Both the position numbers and the translations under genes were made by a program. The notes under the pieces are model-generated. The model searched no databases. It was not told where the DNA came from and was given only the letters and a program-made list of their open reading frames with translations. From Streptomyces sp. NBRC 110035 (GTDB lineage: Bacteria; Actinomycetota; Actinomycetes; Streptomycetales; Streptomycetaceae), in assembly GCF_000829695.1 (NCBI RefSeq), contig NZ_BBNN01000020.1, positions 215,225-279,224 on the forward strand: a stretch of DNA of 64,000 nucleotides, read 5' to 3'. The stretch's first letter is position 1. The number at the start of each line of letters is the position of its first letter. Positions 27,249 through 35,220 of this stretch are shown here, in pieces.

Positions 27249-27881
27249 TCAGACGTCTCCCGCGATCGTGTTCCGCTCACTGGGCTGGACGTACACCAGC
27301 CCGTCGCCCTCGAACCGCATCTGGAACGCCTCGCCGCCGCCCTCCCCGAGCAGCGTGCGGAACGTCACCCCGGACTGGAGGGACTGGCGAAGGTTCCCCT
27401 GGTGGGCCACGTACGCGCCGGGGTCGACGGTCAGCGGGTACTGCGGGGCGACCCGGAGCACCACCGCGGGACCGTCCGACATGATCGCCGCCTGGCCGTG
27501 GCCCTCGACGGTGGTCGTGAACAGCCCGTTGCCCTGCGAGGCGCCGCGCAGACCGGTGAAACCCGTCCCCGTGCGCAGGCCGCCGTCGGTCGCCAGCAGG
27601 TTGCTCGACTCCACGTAGAGCGTGTCCCCCCGAAGACCGACCAGGTTGATCTCGGCGGCACGGTCCGCGAACCAGCAGACCCCGTGCCCCTTCACCTCCA
27701 TCACCGTCATCTGCTCGCCGGTCAGCCGCCGGGTCACCATCCCCCGGATGCCGTCCCCGCCGCCGCTGAGCTTCCTGAACGCCATGTCGCCGTCGTACGC
27801 GACCATCGAGCCGTTCTTCGCCTTCACGGCGTCCCCGGTCATCTCGACGGCGAGCACCTTGCTGCTCTGAAGTCGGAACAT
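27249..27881 (-). CDS. AIM24 family protein, first paralogue of the operon
   Basis: 210 residues: MFRLQSSKVLAVEMTGD, NGSMVAYDGDMAF, GDTLYVESSNLLATDG and FTTTVEGHGQAAI, the standard AIM24 succession of glycine-bounded strands. First gene of the operon. An ATG at 27881 was chosen; an in-frame GTG six bases upstream is also possible and neither has a convincing Shine-Dalgarno. Function is unknown; eukaryotic AIM24 is linked to mitochondrial inner-membrane organisation, which does not transfer directly. Confidence 0.87.
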   Translation of the reverse strand: MFRLQSSKVLAVEMTGDAVKAKNGSMVAYDGDMAFRKLSGGGDGIRGMVTRRLTGEQMTVMEVKGHGVCWFADRAAEINLVGLRGDTLYVESSNLLATDGGLRTGTGFTGLRGASQGNGLFTTTVEGHGQAAIMSDGPAVVLRVAPQYPLTVDPGAYVAHQGNLRQSLQSGVTFRTLLGEGGGEAFQMRFEGDGLVYVQPSERNTIAGDV

Positions 27882-28303
27882 CGCCACGTGTGTGACGGTA
27901 ACCGCAGCCCCGCCCCCGGAACAGGTCCTCCCGGGGGACCCGCACCCGGAGGATTCCCCGAGGGCCCTTTCCCCGTGCCCGCCCGGGGCGCGCGGCACCG
28001 CACCGCGCCTCGCCGCGTTGCCGAGAAGCCCTGGTGGCTCCGCTGCGAGGGCTCGCCGGCGCCCTGCGGCGCACGGCACCGGACCGCGCGACCCGATCGG
28101 ACGCTCAGAGGGAAAGGAGCCCTTGGGGCCGACCCGGGCCCGCCCCGCGTCCAAGCCGGACCCCCTCCTCCGGCCGCGGACGGTGTTTGCCACAATGGGC
28201 GGACGCTTGTGCATGCGTTCACAAACCGTCGGGCACAGGCCGCCGGGCCGCCGGGACCGGCACGACCCGTAGACGCCGTTGTCTCTCCCACCGAAGGTGA
28301 TCC
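27882..28303. other. Divergent intergenic region, AIM24 operon / DUF3817 gene
   Basis: 422 bases without a supported gene. It is highly GC-rich with imperfect long inverted similarity between about 27956-27974 and 28106-28125 (CCCCGAGGGCCC against GAGCCCTTGGGG) and further CGCGGCACCG-rich repeats inside. GAAGGTG at 28293-28299 is the ribosome site of the next gene. Promoters are not clearly visible. Confidence 0.45.
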
Positions 28304-28648
28304 GTGGACCTCAAGACCGCCAGTGCCCTCCGCCGCCTCCGCCTGGTATCGGGCCCCGAGGCGATCTCGTTCCTGCTGCTGCTCGTGGCCTCGGTCCTGA
28401 AGCGGACCACGGAGTTCAACGCCGTTCCGGCGCTGGGCGCGATCCACGGCTTCCTCTTCGTCGTGTACGTGATCTTCTGGGCCGACGCCTGGAACCGCGC
28501 CCGGTGGACGCTGAAGACCTCCGCCTTCTACTTCCTGATGTCGGTCCTGCCCACCGGCGGCTTCTTCGCCGAGCGCCGGCTCAGGCGTGAGGCCGAGGAC
28601 GCGGTGATCGCCTCCCGCGCGCGCACGGAAGGGGTCGTGAGCGCGTGA
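28304..28648 (+). CDS. DUF3817 membrane protein
   Basis: 114 residues with three to four predicted helices: about 17-33, 45-62 and 70-88, ending in a basic cytoplasmic tail. The pattern [30 protein letters not shown] and [12 protein letters not shown] is that of DUF3817. The GTG start has GAAGGTG five bases upstream. Its stop overlaps the start of the MTH1187-family gene. A second DUF3817 gene occurs about 3.2 kb downstream. Function unknown. Confidence 0.87.
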   Translation: MDLKTASALRRLRLVSGPEAISFLLLLVASVLKRTTEFNAVPALGAIHGFLFVVYVIFWADAWNRARWTLKTSAFYFLMSVLPTGGFFAERRLRREAEDAVIASRARTEGVVSA

Positions 28649-28956
28649 TCGTCGCCTTCTCCGTGACACCCCTCGGCGTGGGCGAGGACGTGGGGGAATA
28701 CGTCGCCGACGCCGTGCGGGTGGTCCGCGAGTCCGGACTGCCGAACCGCACCGACGCCATGTTCACCTCGGTCGAGGGCGACTGGGACGAGGTGATGGAG
28801 GTCGTGAGGCGCGCGGTGGCAGCGGTCGAGGCGCGCGCCCCGCGGGTCTCTCTGGTCCTCAAGGCGGACATCCGCCCCGGGGTCGAGGACGGCCTCACCT
28901 CCAAGGTCGACACCGTCGAGCGGCACCTGGACCGGGGCGCGCACGAGAGCGCGTAG
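28645..28956 (+). CDS. MTH1187/YqgV-type thiamine-binding-like protein
   Basis: 103 residues. Ferredoxin-like small protein: [44 protein letters not shown], and [12 protein letters not shown] are the family blocks (DUF77/MTH1187). Members bind thiamine or hydroxymethylpyrimidine in known structures. GTG overlaps the DUF3817 stop, so the pair is translationally coupled, an arrangement that hints at a membrane/soluble partnership in thiamine-precursor handling. That role is inference. Confidence 0.88.
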   Translation: MIVAFSVTPLGVGEDVGEYVADAVRVVRESGLPNRTDAMFTSVEGDWDEVMEVVRRAVAAVEARAPRVSLVLKADIRPGVEDGLTSKVDTVERHLDRGAHESA

Positions 28957-29007
28957 TACGGCGCGGGGCGGCGAGGGGCGCGGGGCCGGGACCGGGGGTC
29001 CCGCGCC

Positions 29008-29649
29008 TCACGCGCGCCCCGCCGTGCGGCGCAGGTGATGGCGTACCGCGCGGTGGGCGACCGGGCCGAGACCGTCCAGGGCGGCGATGAGGATCCCGAG
29101 CTGCTCCAGGGCGTCCAGCGCCGCCCCCGCCCCCGCCGGGTCCACCCCCTCGTACAGCTCGAGGCCCACGAAGGCCGCCGCCACCGCGCGGGCGAGCCCG
29201 CCGGAGTCGGTGAACTCGCCGAACGGGGTTCTGGGCAGCACCCGTTCGAGGACCTTCTCGATCTCCACGATCCACAGGTCGAGCCCCGCCGACGTCGCCG
29301 CCTTCAGGCTGCCGTGGGTCTGCGCGCCGGCCAGCAGCTGCCCGAGCAGGGCCACCTGGCCCGCGGCGCGCTCCTCGTCGTGCATCTCCCGGCCGAAGGC
29401 GAGGAGTTCCGTGAGGGAGCCGACCTCCGTGAGGCGGGCGCGGTAGCGGGCCACCCGCTGCTCGGCCCCGTGACGGCAGGCGGCGGAGAGCAGTTCGTCC
29501 ACCGAGCCGAAATGGTAGAAGACCAGCGCCTGGTTGACCCCGGCCGTCGTCGCGATCGCCCGCGCCGAGGCCTTGGCGATGCCCTGTTCGGCGAGTGTGC
29601 GCAGGGCGCCCTCCAGCAGCTTCGTCCTGGTGCTGTCGGCGGGGCTCAC
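29008..29649 (-). CDS. TetR-family transcriptional regulator
   Basis: 213 residues. The N-terminal helix-turn-helix contains AIATTAGVNQALVFYHFGS (about 32-50), the classic TetR recognition block, and the C-terminal all-helical ligand domain is variable. It is the last gene of a three-gene minus-strand operon (GTG overlaps the DUF4166 stop). Two perfect TetR-like palindromes stand upstream of the first gene of that operon (31092-31109 and 31136-31151), so autorepression of the whole operon is likely. The ligand is probably a lipid or aromatic, given the downstream SRPBCC-type protein; that is speculation. Confidence 0.9.
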   Translation of the reverse strand: MSPADSTRTKLLEGALRTLAEQGIAKASARAIATTAGVNQALVFYHFGSVDELLSAACRHGAEQRVARYRARLTEVGSLTELLAFGREMHDEERAAGQVALLGQLLAGAQTHGSLKAATSAGLDLWIVEIEKVLERVLPRTPFGEFTDSGGLARAVAAAFVGLELYEGVDPAGAGAALDALEQLGILIAALDGLGPVAHRAVRHHLRRTAGRA

Positions 29650-30326
29650 GCGCGCGGCTCCTCACGGACCGGCCGCAGACCGGGGCGCACCCCGCACGCG
29701 CGGACGTCGCGGTAGACGGCGGTGAAGGAACCCTCGTAGCCGAAGAGCGGTCCGAAGCGGCGGTGGGTGACGTCGACCCGGATGCGGAAGCGGCCGGCGC
29801 GTTCGTCGTAGGACTCGCGCACCTGGGCGGTCGCGCCGACGAGCTGGGGCACGCGCACGTCCACCGGCCCCTCCCGGAAGCGGTGGTCGCCCGAGCGGAT
29901 CAGCAGGGAACCGTCGGGTTCCGCGCAGAAGCGGAGGTCGGTGGCGAGATGCTGGTGGGTGCCGAGGTAGTCGACGATGCGGTCGCCCCGGGGGCCCAGC
30001 ACCATCTGGGCGTCGAAGCGGCGGGAGCGGCCGGACAGCCGGAAGGTACGCACGAAGGTCACCGTCTCACGGCCGAAGCCGTCGGTGTACGGCACGTTCT
30101 CGATGGTGAAGGGGACGTGCCGGCCCTGGCGGGGGACCAGGATGTCGCGGGTCGCGCCGAGCGGCAGGAACGGCTTCACGAAGGCGCCGCCGTGCCAGAC
30201 GCGGTCCATCACCCCGTGGCCCGTACAGGCCTCGCCGCTGGTCGGGCCGAGGGAGAAGCGGCGTCGCAGCTCGGGGTGGAGGCGGTCGAAGTCGGCGCCC
30301 ATCACGGTGCGGAAGATCGAGGTCAT
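29646..30326 (-). CDS. DUF4166 domain protein
   Basis: 226 residues, soluble. It matches, from memory, the DUF4166 pattern: FRTVMGADFDRLHPELRRRF at the start, GVMDRVWHGG, and FVRTFRLSGRSRRFDAQM in the middle. The end lies in GSFTAVYRDVRACG. Sometimes the domain is fused to saccharopine dehydrogenase-like proteins elsewhere. It is the middle gene of the TetR-controlled operon: ATG overlaps the SRPBCC-like gene and its stop overlaps tetR. Enzymatic function is unknown. Confidence 0.82.
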   Translation of the reverse strand: MTSIFRTVMGADFDRLHPELRRRFSLGPTSGEACTGHGVMDRVWHGGAFVKPFLPLGATRDILVPRQGRHVPFTIENVPYTDGFGRETVTFVRTFRLSGRSRRFDAQMVLGPRGDRIVDYLGTHQHLATDLRFCAEPDGSLLIRSGDHRFREGPVDVRVPQLVGATAQVRESYDERAGRFRIRVDVTHRRFGPLFGYEGSFTAVYRDVRACGVRPGLRPVREEPRA

Positions 30327-31069
30327 CGCGGGGTCTCCAGGGTGCGCAGCAGCCGGGGCGGACGGACCGGGGCCGGCGGGGTGCGCAGACAGCGGCGGGC
30401 GGCCGGGGTGCGGGCCGACGGCGGGACGAGGAGCGCGGCGGCGATCGCCGCCGTGAGGAGCAGCGGGGACAGCAGGGCTCCCGCGGAGCCGGGCGGGGCG
30501 GCCGGCTCCAGGGCGAGGACGGCGCCGGCGGCGGTGGTCACCGCCGCCCGGAGCGCCAGTTCCGTCAGCCAGTTGCGGCGGGCGTGCTCGGGGGTGACCC
30601 CGTGCTCCAGCCAGATCCGGAGCCGGTCGAAGGACCAGGCCGTCGCCCAGCCCATCAGGGGCCGCAGCACCATCCGGTCCGCGAGCGCGCCCACGGCACC
30701 CCAGCGGGACCGGTAGTCGTACCCGGTGAGGAAGCGCACGCCGGTGCCGGTCCCGTCGGGGACGTAACGCCAGTAGCCGCTGCCGTCCGCGAGCGGGGAG
30801 AGAGGGTGCGGGCAGGAGAAGCGGAGCGCGGAGGTGCGGGTGCCGTCGGGACGCTCCTTCTCGCCGGCCGAGACGCCGGTGCCGGAGATGGTCAGGAACG
30901 GCAGCACGCGCGTGGCGTAGCGGAAGTGCCGGGACTCGCCCCGGGCACGCGGGAGGCAACGGATCTCGGTGAAGCGCAGGTCCCAGCGCTGGTGCTCGGC
31001 CGGATCCTGGGTGCGCGCCCACAGCTCGTCGAGATCCGCGCGGACGTGCGTCTCTCTGTACAGCCTCAT
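30323..31069 (-). CDS. SRPBCC/polyketide-cyclase-like protein with C-terminal membrane helices
   Basis: 248 residues. The first ~150 residues fit an SRPBCC (START-like) lipid-binding fold: MRLYRETHVRADLDELWART and AEHQRWDLRFTEI open it. About two hydrophobic helices (180-215) and a Pro/Arg tail follow. ATG 31069 was chosen over an upstream 31108 start because the SRPBCC motif begins there. It is first in the operon with DUF4166 and tetR. The twin TetR operators lie directly upstream. A role in handling a hydrophobic ligand at the membrane is inferred. Confidence 0.78.
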   Translation of the reverse strand: MRLYRETHVRADLDELWARTQDPAEHQRWDLRFTEIRCLPRARGESRHFRYATRVLPFLTISGTGVSAGEKERPDGTRTSALRFSCPHPLSPLADGSGYWRYVPDGTGTGVRFLTGYDYRSRWGAVGALADRMVLRPLMGWATAWSFDRLRIWLEHGVTPEHARRNWLTELALRAAVTTAAGAVLALEPAAPPGSAGALLSPLLLTAAIAAALLVPPSARTPAARRCLRTPPAPVRPPRLLRTLETPR

Positions 31070-31091
31070 GCCCGCCCCTGTCAGCAGCGTG

Positions 31092-31109
31092 TTTGAGCGA
31101 GTGCTCAAA
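31092..31109. promoter_or_regulatory. TetR-type operator, proximal copy
   Basis: TTTGAGCGAGTGCTCAAA: perfect 7-bp arms around four bases. It lies 23 bases before the SRPBCC-like gene start on the minus strand. The half-site TTGAGC is shared with the second palindrome at 31136. Confidence 0.8.
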
Positions 31110-31135
31110 AGCTGTGACAGGGAGCGTACGCCGTT

Positions 31136-31151
31136 TTGAGCGAACGCTCAA
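31136..31151. promoter_or_regulatory. TetR-type operator, distal copy
   Basis: TTGAGCGAACGCTCAA: perfect 7-bp arms around AA. Its centre lies about 43 bp from the first operator. It sits in the divergent promoter region shared with the plus-strand marR gene. Confidence 0.8.
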
Positions 31152-31194
31152 CGATGGGGTGGTGCGCAGACCCTGATCGAAGGGCGAGACGGGG

Positions 31195-31223
31195 CTGACC
31201 GGCATGTGACCGGCCGGTAGGGT
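31195..31223 (+). promoter_or_regulatory. Promoter giving a probable leaderless marR mRNA
   Basis: CTGACC (31195-31200), 17-bp spacer, TAGGGT (31218-31223). Transcription would start at about the GTG of marR at 31231, and no Shine-Dalgarno is visible, consistent with a leaderless transcript. Confidence 0.55.
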
Positions 31224-31230
31224 CTGCTGC

Positions 31231-31740
31231 GTGTCGAAGCCGCTCAGTCTCTCGTTCGATCCCATCGCCCGTGCCGACGAACTCTGGAAGCAGCGCTGGG
31301 GGAGCGTGCCGTCCATGGCCGCGATCACCTCGGTCATGCGCGCCCACCAGATCCTGCTGGCCGAGGTCGACGCGGTCGTCAAGCCGTACGGGCTCACCTT
31401 CGCGCGGTACGAGGCGCTGGTGCTGCTGACCTTCTCCCAGTCCGGCGAGCTGCCGATGTCCAAGATCGGTGAGCGGCTCATGGTGCACCCCACGTCCGTG
31501 ACGAACACCGTGGACCGGCTGGTGCGGTCGGGCCTGGTCGCCAAGCGCCCCAACCCCAACGACGGCCGCGGCACCCTCGCGAGCATCACCGACAAGGGCC
31601 GTGAGGTCGTCGAGGCGGCCACCGCCGACCTGATGGCGATGGACTTCGGCCTCGGCGCCTACGACGCCGCGGAGTGCACGGAGCTGTTCGCGATGCTCCG
31701 TCCGCTGCGCCTCGCCGCCGGGGACTTCGAGGGGAAGTGA
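31231..31740 (+). CDS. MarR-family transcriptional regulator
   Basis: 169 residues. MarR winged helix: IGERLMVHPTSVTNTVDRLV (about 88-107) is the recognition region and LVAKRPNPNDGRGTLASIT the wing. GTG 31231 immediately follows a -10-like box, suggesting leaderless translation. It precedes DUF3817 and icmA on the same strand. It is a candidate regulator of icmA through the 24-bp palindrome at 32239-32262, although another regulator could own that site. Confidence 0.88.
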   Translation: MSKPLSLSFDPIARADELWKQRWGSVPSMAAITSVMRAHQILLAEVDAVVKPYGLTFARYEALVLLTFSQSGELPMSKIGERLMVHPTSVTNTVDRLVRSGLVAKRPNPNDGRGTLASITDKGREVVEAATADLMAMDFGLGAYDAAECTELFAMLRPLRLAAGDFEGK

Positions 31741-31799
31741 GCGACGGCACCCCGGACCCGGTCCGGGATCCGCCGGAACGGACCGTTACGCTCGACGCC

Positions 31800-32138
31800 A
31801 TGAAGCGAAGCGTGCTGACCCGCTACCGGGTCATGGCCTATGTCACCGGCGTCCTGCTTGTCCTGCTGACCTTCGGCATGATCGGCAAGTACGCGCTCGA
31901 CATGGACGGCGCGGCCGACTTCACGCAGGTCGTCAGCATCGCCCACGGCTGGCTGTACATCCTGTACCTGGTCTTCGCCTTCGACCTCGGCTCCAAGCTG
32001 AAGTGGCCGGTCAGGAGGCAGATCTGGGTGCTGCTGGCGGGAACCGTCCCGACCGCCGCCTTCTTCGTCGAGCGCCGGATCTCCCGCGAACTGGAGTCGG
32101 CGTCCGCCACCGACGTGCCCGTCACGGCCAAGGCGTAG
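31800..32138 (+). CDS. DUF3817 membrane protein, second copy
   Basis: 112 residues. Like the copy at 28.3 kb it has helices at about 8-27, 42-62 and 70-90 and a VPTAAFFVERRISREL segment matching [16 protein letters not shown] of the first copy. ATG starts after marR with a 59-base gap; TTACGCT at about 31785 could be a second leaderless-type -10. Function unknown. The presence of two paralogues within 4 kb, each next to a regulator or binding protein, is noted in findings. Confidence 0.85.
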   Translation: MKRSVLTRYRVMAYVTGVLLVLLTFGMIGKYALDMDGAADFTQVVSIAHGWLYILYLVFAFDLGSKLKWPVRRQIWVLLAGTVPTAAFFVERRISRELESASATDVPVTAKA

Positions 32139-32238
32139 TCACCGGGCGTCACGGCCGGGCGTCACGAGGGTTCCCAGTCCCGCGGCCTCGCTGAACCATG
32201 CCGCTGCACGGAACAACGTGCGGCGGCCAGCCATCGAC

Positions 32239-32262
32239 ATTTACTAGGACGTCCTAGTAAAT
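32239..32262. promoter_or_regulatory. 24-bp perfect palindromic operator before icmA
   Basis: Twelve-base arms ATTTACTAGGAC (32239-32250) and GTCCTAGTAAAT (32251-32262), no spacer. The site ends eight bases before the icmA ATG, with GAAGG as ribosome site between. Length and symmetry are typical of a dimeric repressor site (TetR or MarR class). Confidence 0.85.
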
Positions 32263-32270
32263 TCGAAGGC

Positions 32271-33971
32271 ATGGATGCTGACGCCATCGAGGAGGGTCGC
32301 CGTCGCTGGCAGGCCCGGTACGACGCCGCACGCAAGCGTGAGGCGGACTTCACCACGCTCTCCGGTGACCCCGTGGAGCCGGTGTACGGGCCCCGGCCCG
32401 GGGACGCCTACGAGGGGTTCGAGCGGATCGGCTGGCCCGGTGAGTACCCCTTCACCCGCGGCCTGTATCCGACCGGCTACCGGGGGCGTACCTGGACGAT
32501 CCGGCAGTTCGCCGGGTTCGGCAACGCCGAGCAGACCAACGAGCGCTACCGGATGATCCTGGGCAACGGCGGCGGCGGACTGTCCGTCGCCTTCGACATG
32601 CCCACGCTCATGGGCCGCGACTCCGACGACCCGCGCTCCCTGGGCGAGGTCGGGCACTGCGGGGTGGCCATCGACTCGGCCGCCGACATGGAGGTCCTGT
32701 TCAGGGACATCCCGCTCGGGGACGTGACGACCTCGATGACGATCAGCGGGCCGGCCGTGCCCGTCTTCTGCATGTACCTCGTCGCCGCCGAGCGCCAGGG
32801 CGTGGATCCCGCCGTGCTCAACGGCACGCTGCAGACGGACATCTTCAAGGAGTACATCGCCCAGAAGGAGTGGCTCTTCACGCCCGAGCCGCATCTGCGC
32901 CTCATCGGCGACCTGATGGAGCACTGCGCGGCCGGCATCCCCGCCTACAAGCCGCTCTCCGTCTCCGGCTACCACATCCGCGAGGCCGGCTCCACGGCCG
33001 CACAGGAACTGGCGTACACGCTGGCGGACGGCTTCGGGTACGTGGAGCTGGGGATCAGCCGCGGGCTCGACGTGGACGTGTTCGCCCCCGGCCTGTCCTT
33101 CTTCTTCGACGCGCACCTCGACTTCTTCGAGGAGATCGCCAAGTTCCGCGCCGCGCGCCGCATCTGGGCCCGCTGGATGCGGGACGTGTACGGCGCGAAG
33201 AGCGAGAAGGCGCAGTGGCTCCGCTTCCACACCCAGACCGCGGGCGTCTCGCTGACCGCCCAGCAGCCGTACAACAACGTCGTACGCACCGCCGTCGAGG
33301 CCCTCGCCGCCGTGCTCGGCGGGACGAACTCCCTGCACACCAACGCCCTGGACGAAACCCTCGCGCTGCCCAGCGAACAGGCCGCCGAGATCGCCCTGCG
33401 CACCCAGCAGGTGCTCATGGAGGAGACCGGCGTCGCCAACGTGGCCGACCCGCTCGGCGGTTCCTGGTTCGTCGAACAGCTGACGGACCGGATCGAGGCC
33501 GACGCCGAGAAGATCTTCGAACAGATCAAGGAGCGCGGCCTGCGCGCCCACCCCGACGGGCGGCACCCCATCGGCCCCGTCACCTCCGGCATCCTGCGCG
33601 GCATCGAGGACGGCTGGTTCACCGGCGAGATCGCCGAGTCGGCGTTCCGCTACCAGCAGTCCCTGGAGAAGGGCGACAAGAACGTCGTCGGCGTCAACGT
33701 CCACACCGGCTCGGTCACCGGCGACCTGGAGATCCTGCGGGTCAGCCACGAGGTGGAACGCGAACAGGTCCGCACCCTCGGCGAGCGCAAGGCCGCCCGC
33801 GACGACGCGGCGGTACGCGGTGCCCTGGCCGGCATGCTCGACGCGGCCCGCTCCGGCGCCAACATGATCGAACCGATGCTGGACGCCGTCCGCGCGGAGG
33901 CCACCCTCGGCGAGATCTGCGACGTGCTGCGTGAGGAGTGGGGGGTGTACACGGAGCCTGCGGGCTTCTGA
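32271..33971 (+). CDS. icmA: Isobutyryl-CoA mutase large subunit IcmA
   Basis: 566 residues. AdoCbl-dependent interconversion of isobutyryl-CoA and n-butyryl-CoA, with a separate small B12-binding subunit IcmB. The substrate-selective residues match isobutyryl-CoA rather than methylmalonyl-CoA mutase: Phe80 in RQFAGFG and Gln198 in KEYIAQKEW, where methylmalonyl-CoA mutases carry Tyr and Arg. The protein lacks the C-terminal B12 domain, as expected for IcmA, and its length equals the Streptomyces enzyme. ATG has GAAGG upstream. icmB is not in this window. It supplies precursors for fatty-acid and polyketide synthesis from valine degradation. Confidence 0.95.
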   Translation: MDADAIEEGRRRWQARYDAARKREADFTTLSGDPVEPVYGPRPGDAYEGFERIGWPGEYPFTRGLYPTGYRGRTWTIRQFAGFGNAEQTNERYRMILGNGGGGLSVAFDMPTLMGRDSDDPRSLGEVGHCGVAIDSAADMEVLFRDIPLGDVTTSMTISGPAVPVFCMYLVAAERQGVDPAVLNGTLQTDIFKEYIAQKEWLFTPEPHLRLIGDLMEHCAAGIPAYKPLSVSGYHIREAGSTAAQELAYTLADGFGYVELGISRGLDVDVFAPGLSFFFDAHLDFFEEIAKFRAARRIWARWMRDVYGAKSEKAQWLRFHTQTAGVSLTAQQPYNNVVRTAVEALAAVLGGTNSLHTNALDETLALPSEQAAEIALRTQQVLMEETGVANVADPLGGSWFVEQLTDRIEADAEKIFEQIKERGLRAHPDGRHPIGPVTSGILRGIEDGWFTGEIAESAFRYQQSLEKGDKNVVGVNVHTGSVTGDLEILRVSHEVEREQVRTLGERKAARDDAAVRGALAGMLDAARSGANMIEPMLDAVRAEATLGEICDVLREEWGVYTEPAGF

Positions 33972-33982
33972 CCGGGTGGCCG

Positions 33983-34013
33983 GACCGCTGGGCGGTCGGA
34001 CCGCTGGGCGGTC
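33983..34013 (+). terminator. Tandem hairpins downstream of icmA
   Basis: Two direct 16-bp copies of a GACCGCTGGGCGGTC hairpin unit (33983-33997 and 33999-34013). Each folds on its own (6-bp stem, TGG loop), so they are probably terminators. The remaining 226 bases to the next gene show no other gene. Confidence 0.6.
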
Positions 34014-34239
34014 GGGCGGCCCGGCGGGCAGGCGGTGCAGGGCCCCGGTGCGGCAGGGGAGTCCTCCCGTTGCGGGTCGGTGGCGGCCGTGACGAGACCC
34101 CGCAGCAGGATGGGGGCGAAGCCGCGGGCCCATTCCCCTGCCACCGGCGTGGGGTGGGGCCCGGCGCCCGACGGCGCCCGGACGTACCGGTTTTCCGGGC
34201 GCTTTTCGCGGACGCGCGAGTACGGGGGAGGATAGGCGC

Positions 34240-35220
34240 ATGCAGCCACGGAACATGTCCATGAGCGGGGTCGTCGACCTCGCCGCGGTGAAGGCGGCCC
34301 AAGAGGCCAAGACGAAGGCGGAGCAGGCCCGCGCGGAAGCGGTCCGGCAGGGCGGCGGGGGCGCCGTCTCCCCGGCCGATCTCGTCATCGACGTCGATGA
34401 GGCCGGCTTCGAGAGCGAGGTCCTGCAGCGGTCGGCCGAGGTCCCGGTCGTCATCGACTTCTGGGCCGAGTGGTGCGAGCCCTGCAAGCAGCTGAGCCCT
34501 GTCCTGGAGCGCCTCGCCGTCGAGTACAACGGGCGCTTCCTGCTCGCCAAGGTCGACGTCGACGCCAACCAGATGCTGATGCAGCAGTTCGGGATCCAGG
34601 GCATCCCGGCGGTCTTCGCGGTGGTCGCCGGACAGGCGCTGCCGCTCTTCCAGGGGGCCGCCGGCGAGGCGCAGATCCGTCAGACGCTGGACCAGCTGGT
34701 GCAGGTCGCCGAGGAGCGGTTCGGCCTGACCGGGCTGACCGTCGACCCCGACGCCGCGCCCGGGGACAGCCCCGCGGCCTCGGACGCCGAGGAGCCCGTC
34801 GGTCCGTACGACGCCCTGCTGGAGGCCGCGGTGCGGGCGCTGGACGACGGTGACCTGGGCGGCGCGATCCAGGCGTACAGGAACGTGCTCGCCGACGACC
34901 CGGGCAACCCGGAGGCCCAGTTGGGCCTCGCCCAGGCCGAACTGCTCCAGCGGGTGCAGGGCCTGGACCCGCAGCAGGTGCGCGCGGACGCCGCCGGAAA
35001 CCCCAAGGACGTCGAGGCGCAGCTCTCCGCCGCCGACCTGGACCTGGCGGGCGGCCACGTGGAGGACGCCTTCGGCCGGCTCATCGACACGGTGGCGCGT
35101 ACCGCGGGCGACGACCGCGACACCGTACGGGTGCGGCTGCTGAAGCTGTTCGAGGTGATCGGCGTCGAGGACCCGCGGGTCGTCGCGGCACGTCGGGCAC
35201 TGGCACGCGCCCTGTTCTAG
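34240..35220 (+). CDS. Thioredoxin-fold co-chaperone with TPR-like C-terminus (CnoX/YbbN-like)
   Basis: 326 residues. The thioredoxin domain (about 48-160) has an intact WCEPCK redox motif near residue 80. The C-terminal half (about 180-326) consists of helical TPR-like repeats (LDDGDLGGAIQAYRNVLADDPGN). This architecture defines CnoX/YbbN, which guards chaperonin clients from oxidative damage; E. coli CnoX lacks the second active Cys, whereas here both are present. Start ATG at 34240; an ATG six codons downstream is also possible. It is probably monocistronic. Confidence 0.9.
   Translation: MQPRNMSMSGVVDLAAVKAAQEAKTKAEQARAEAVRQGGGGAVSPADLVIDVDEAGFESEVLQRSAEVPVVIDFWAEWCEPCKQLSPVLERLAVEYNGRFLLAKVDVDANQMLMQQFGIQGIPAVFAVVAGQALPLFQGAAGEAQIRQTLDQLVQVAEERFGLTGLTVDPDAAPGDSPAASDAEEPVGPYDALLEAAVRALDDGDLGGAIQAYRNVLADDPGNPEAQLGLAQAELLQRVQGLDPQQVRADAAGNPKDVEAQLSAADLDLAGGHVEDAFGRLIDTVARTAGDDRDTVRVRLLKLFEVIGVEDPRVVAARRALARALF

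Noticed and set aside
27956..28125. Large imperfect inverted repeat in the AIM24/DUF3817 gap
   Set aside because: Arms match only partly and GC bias makes such similarity common; kept only as a remark in the intergenic entry.
32271..33971. Methylmalonyl-CoA mutase large subunit
   Set aside because: Phe80 and Gln198 and the missing C-terminal B12 domain fit isobutyryl-CoA mutase IcmA instead.
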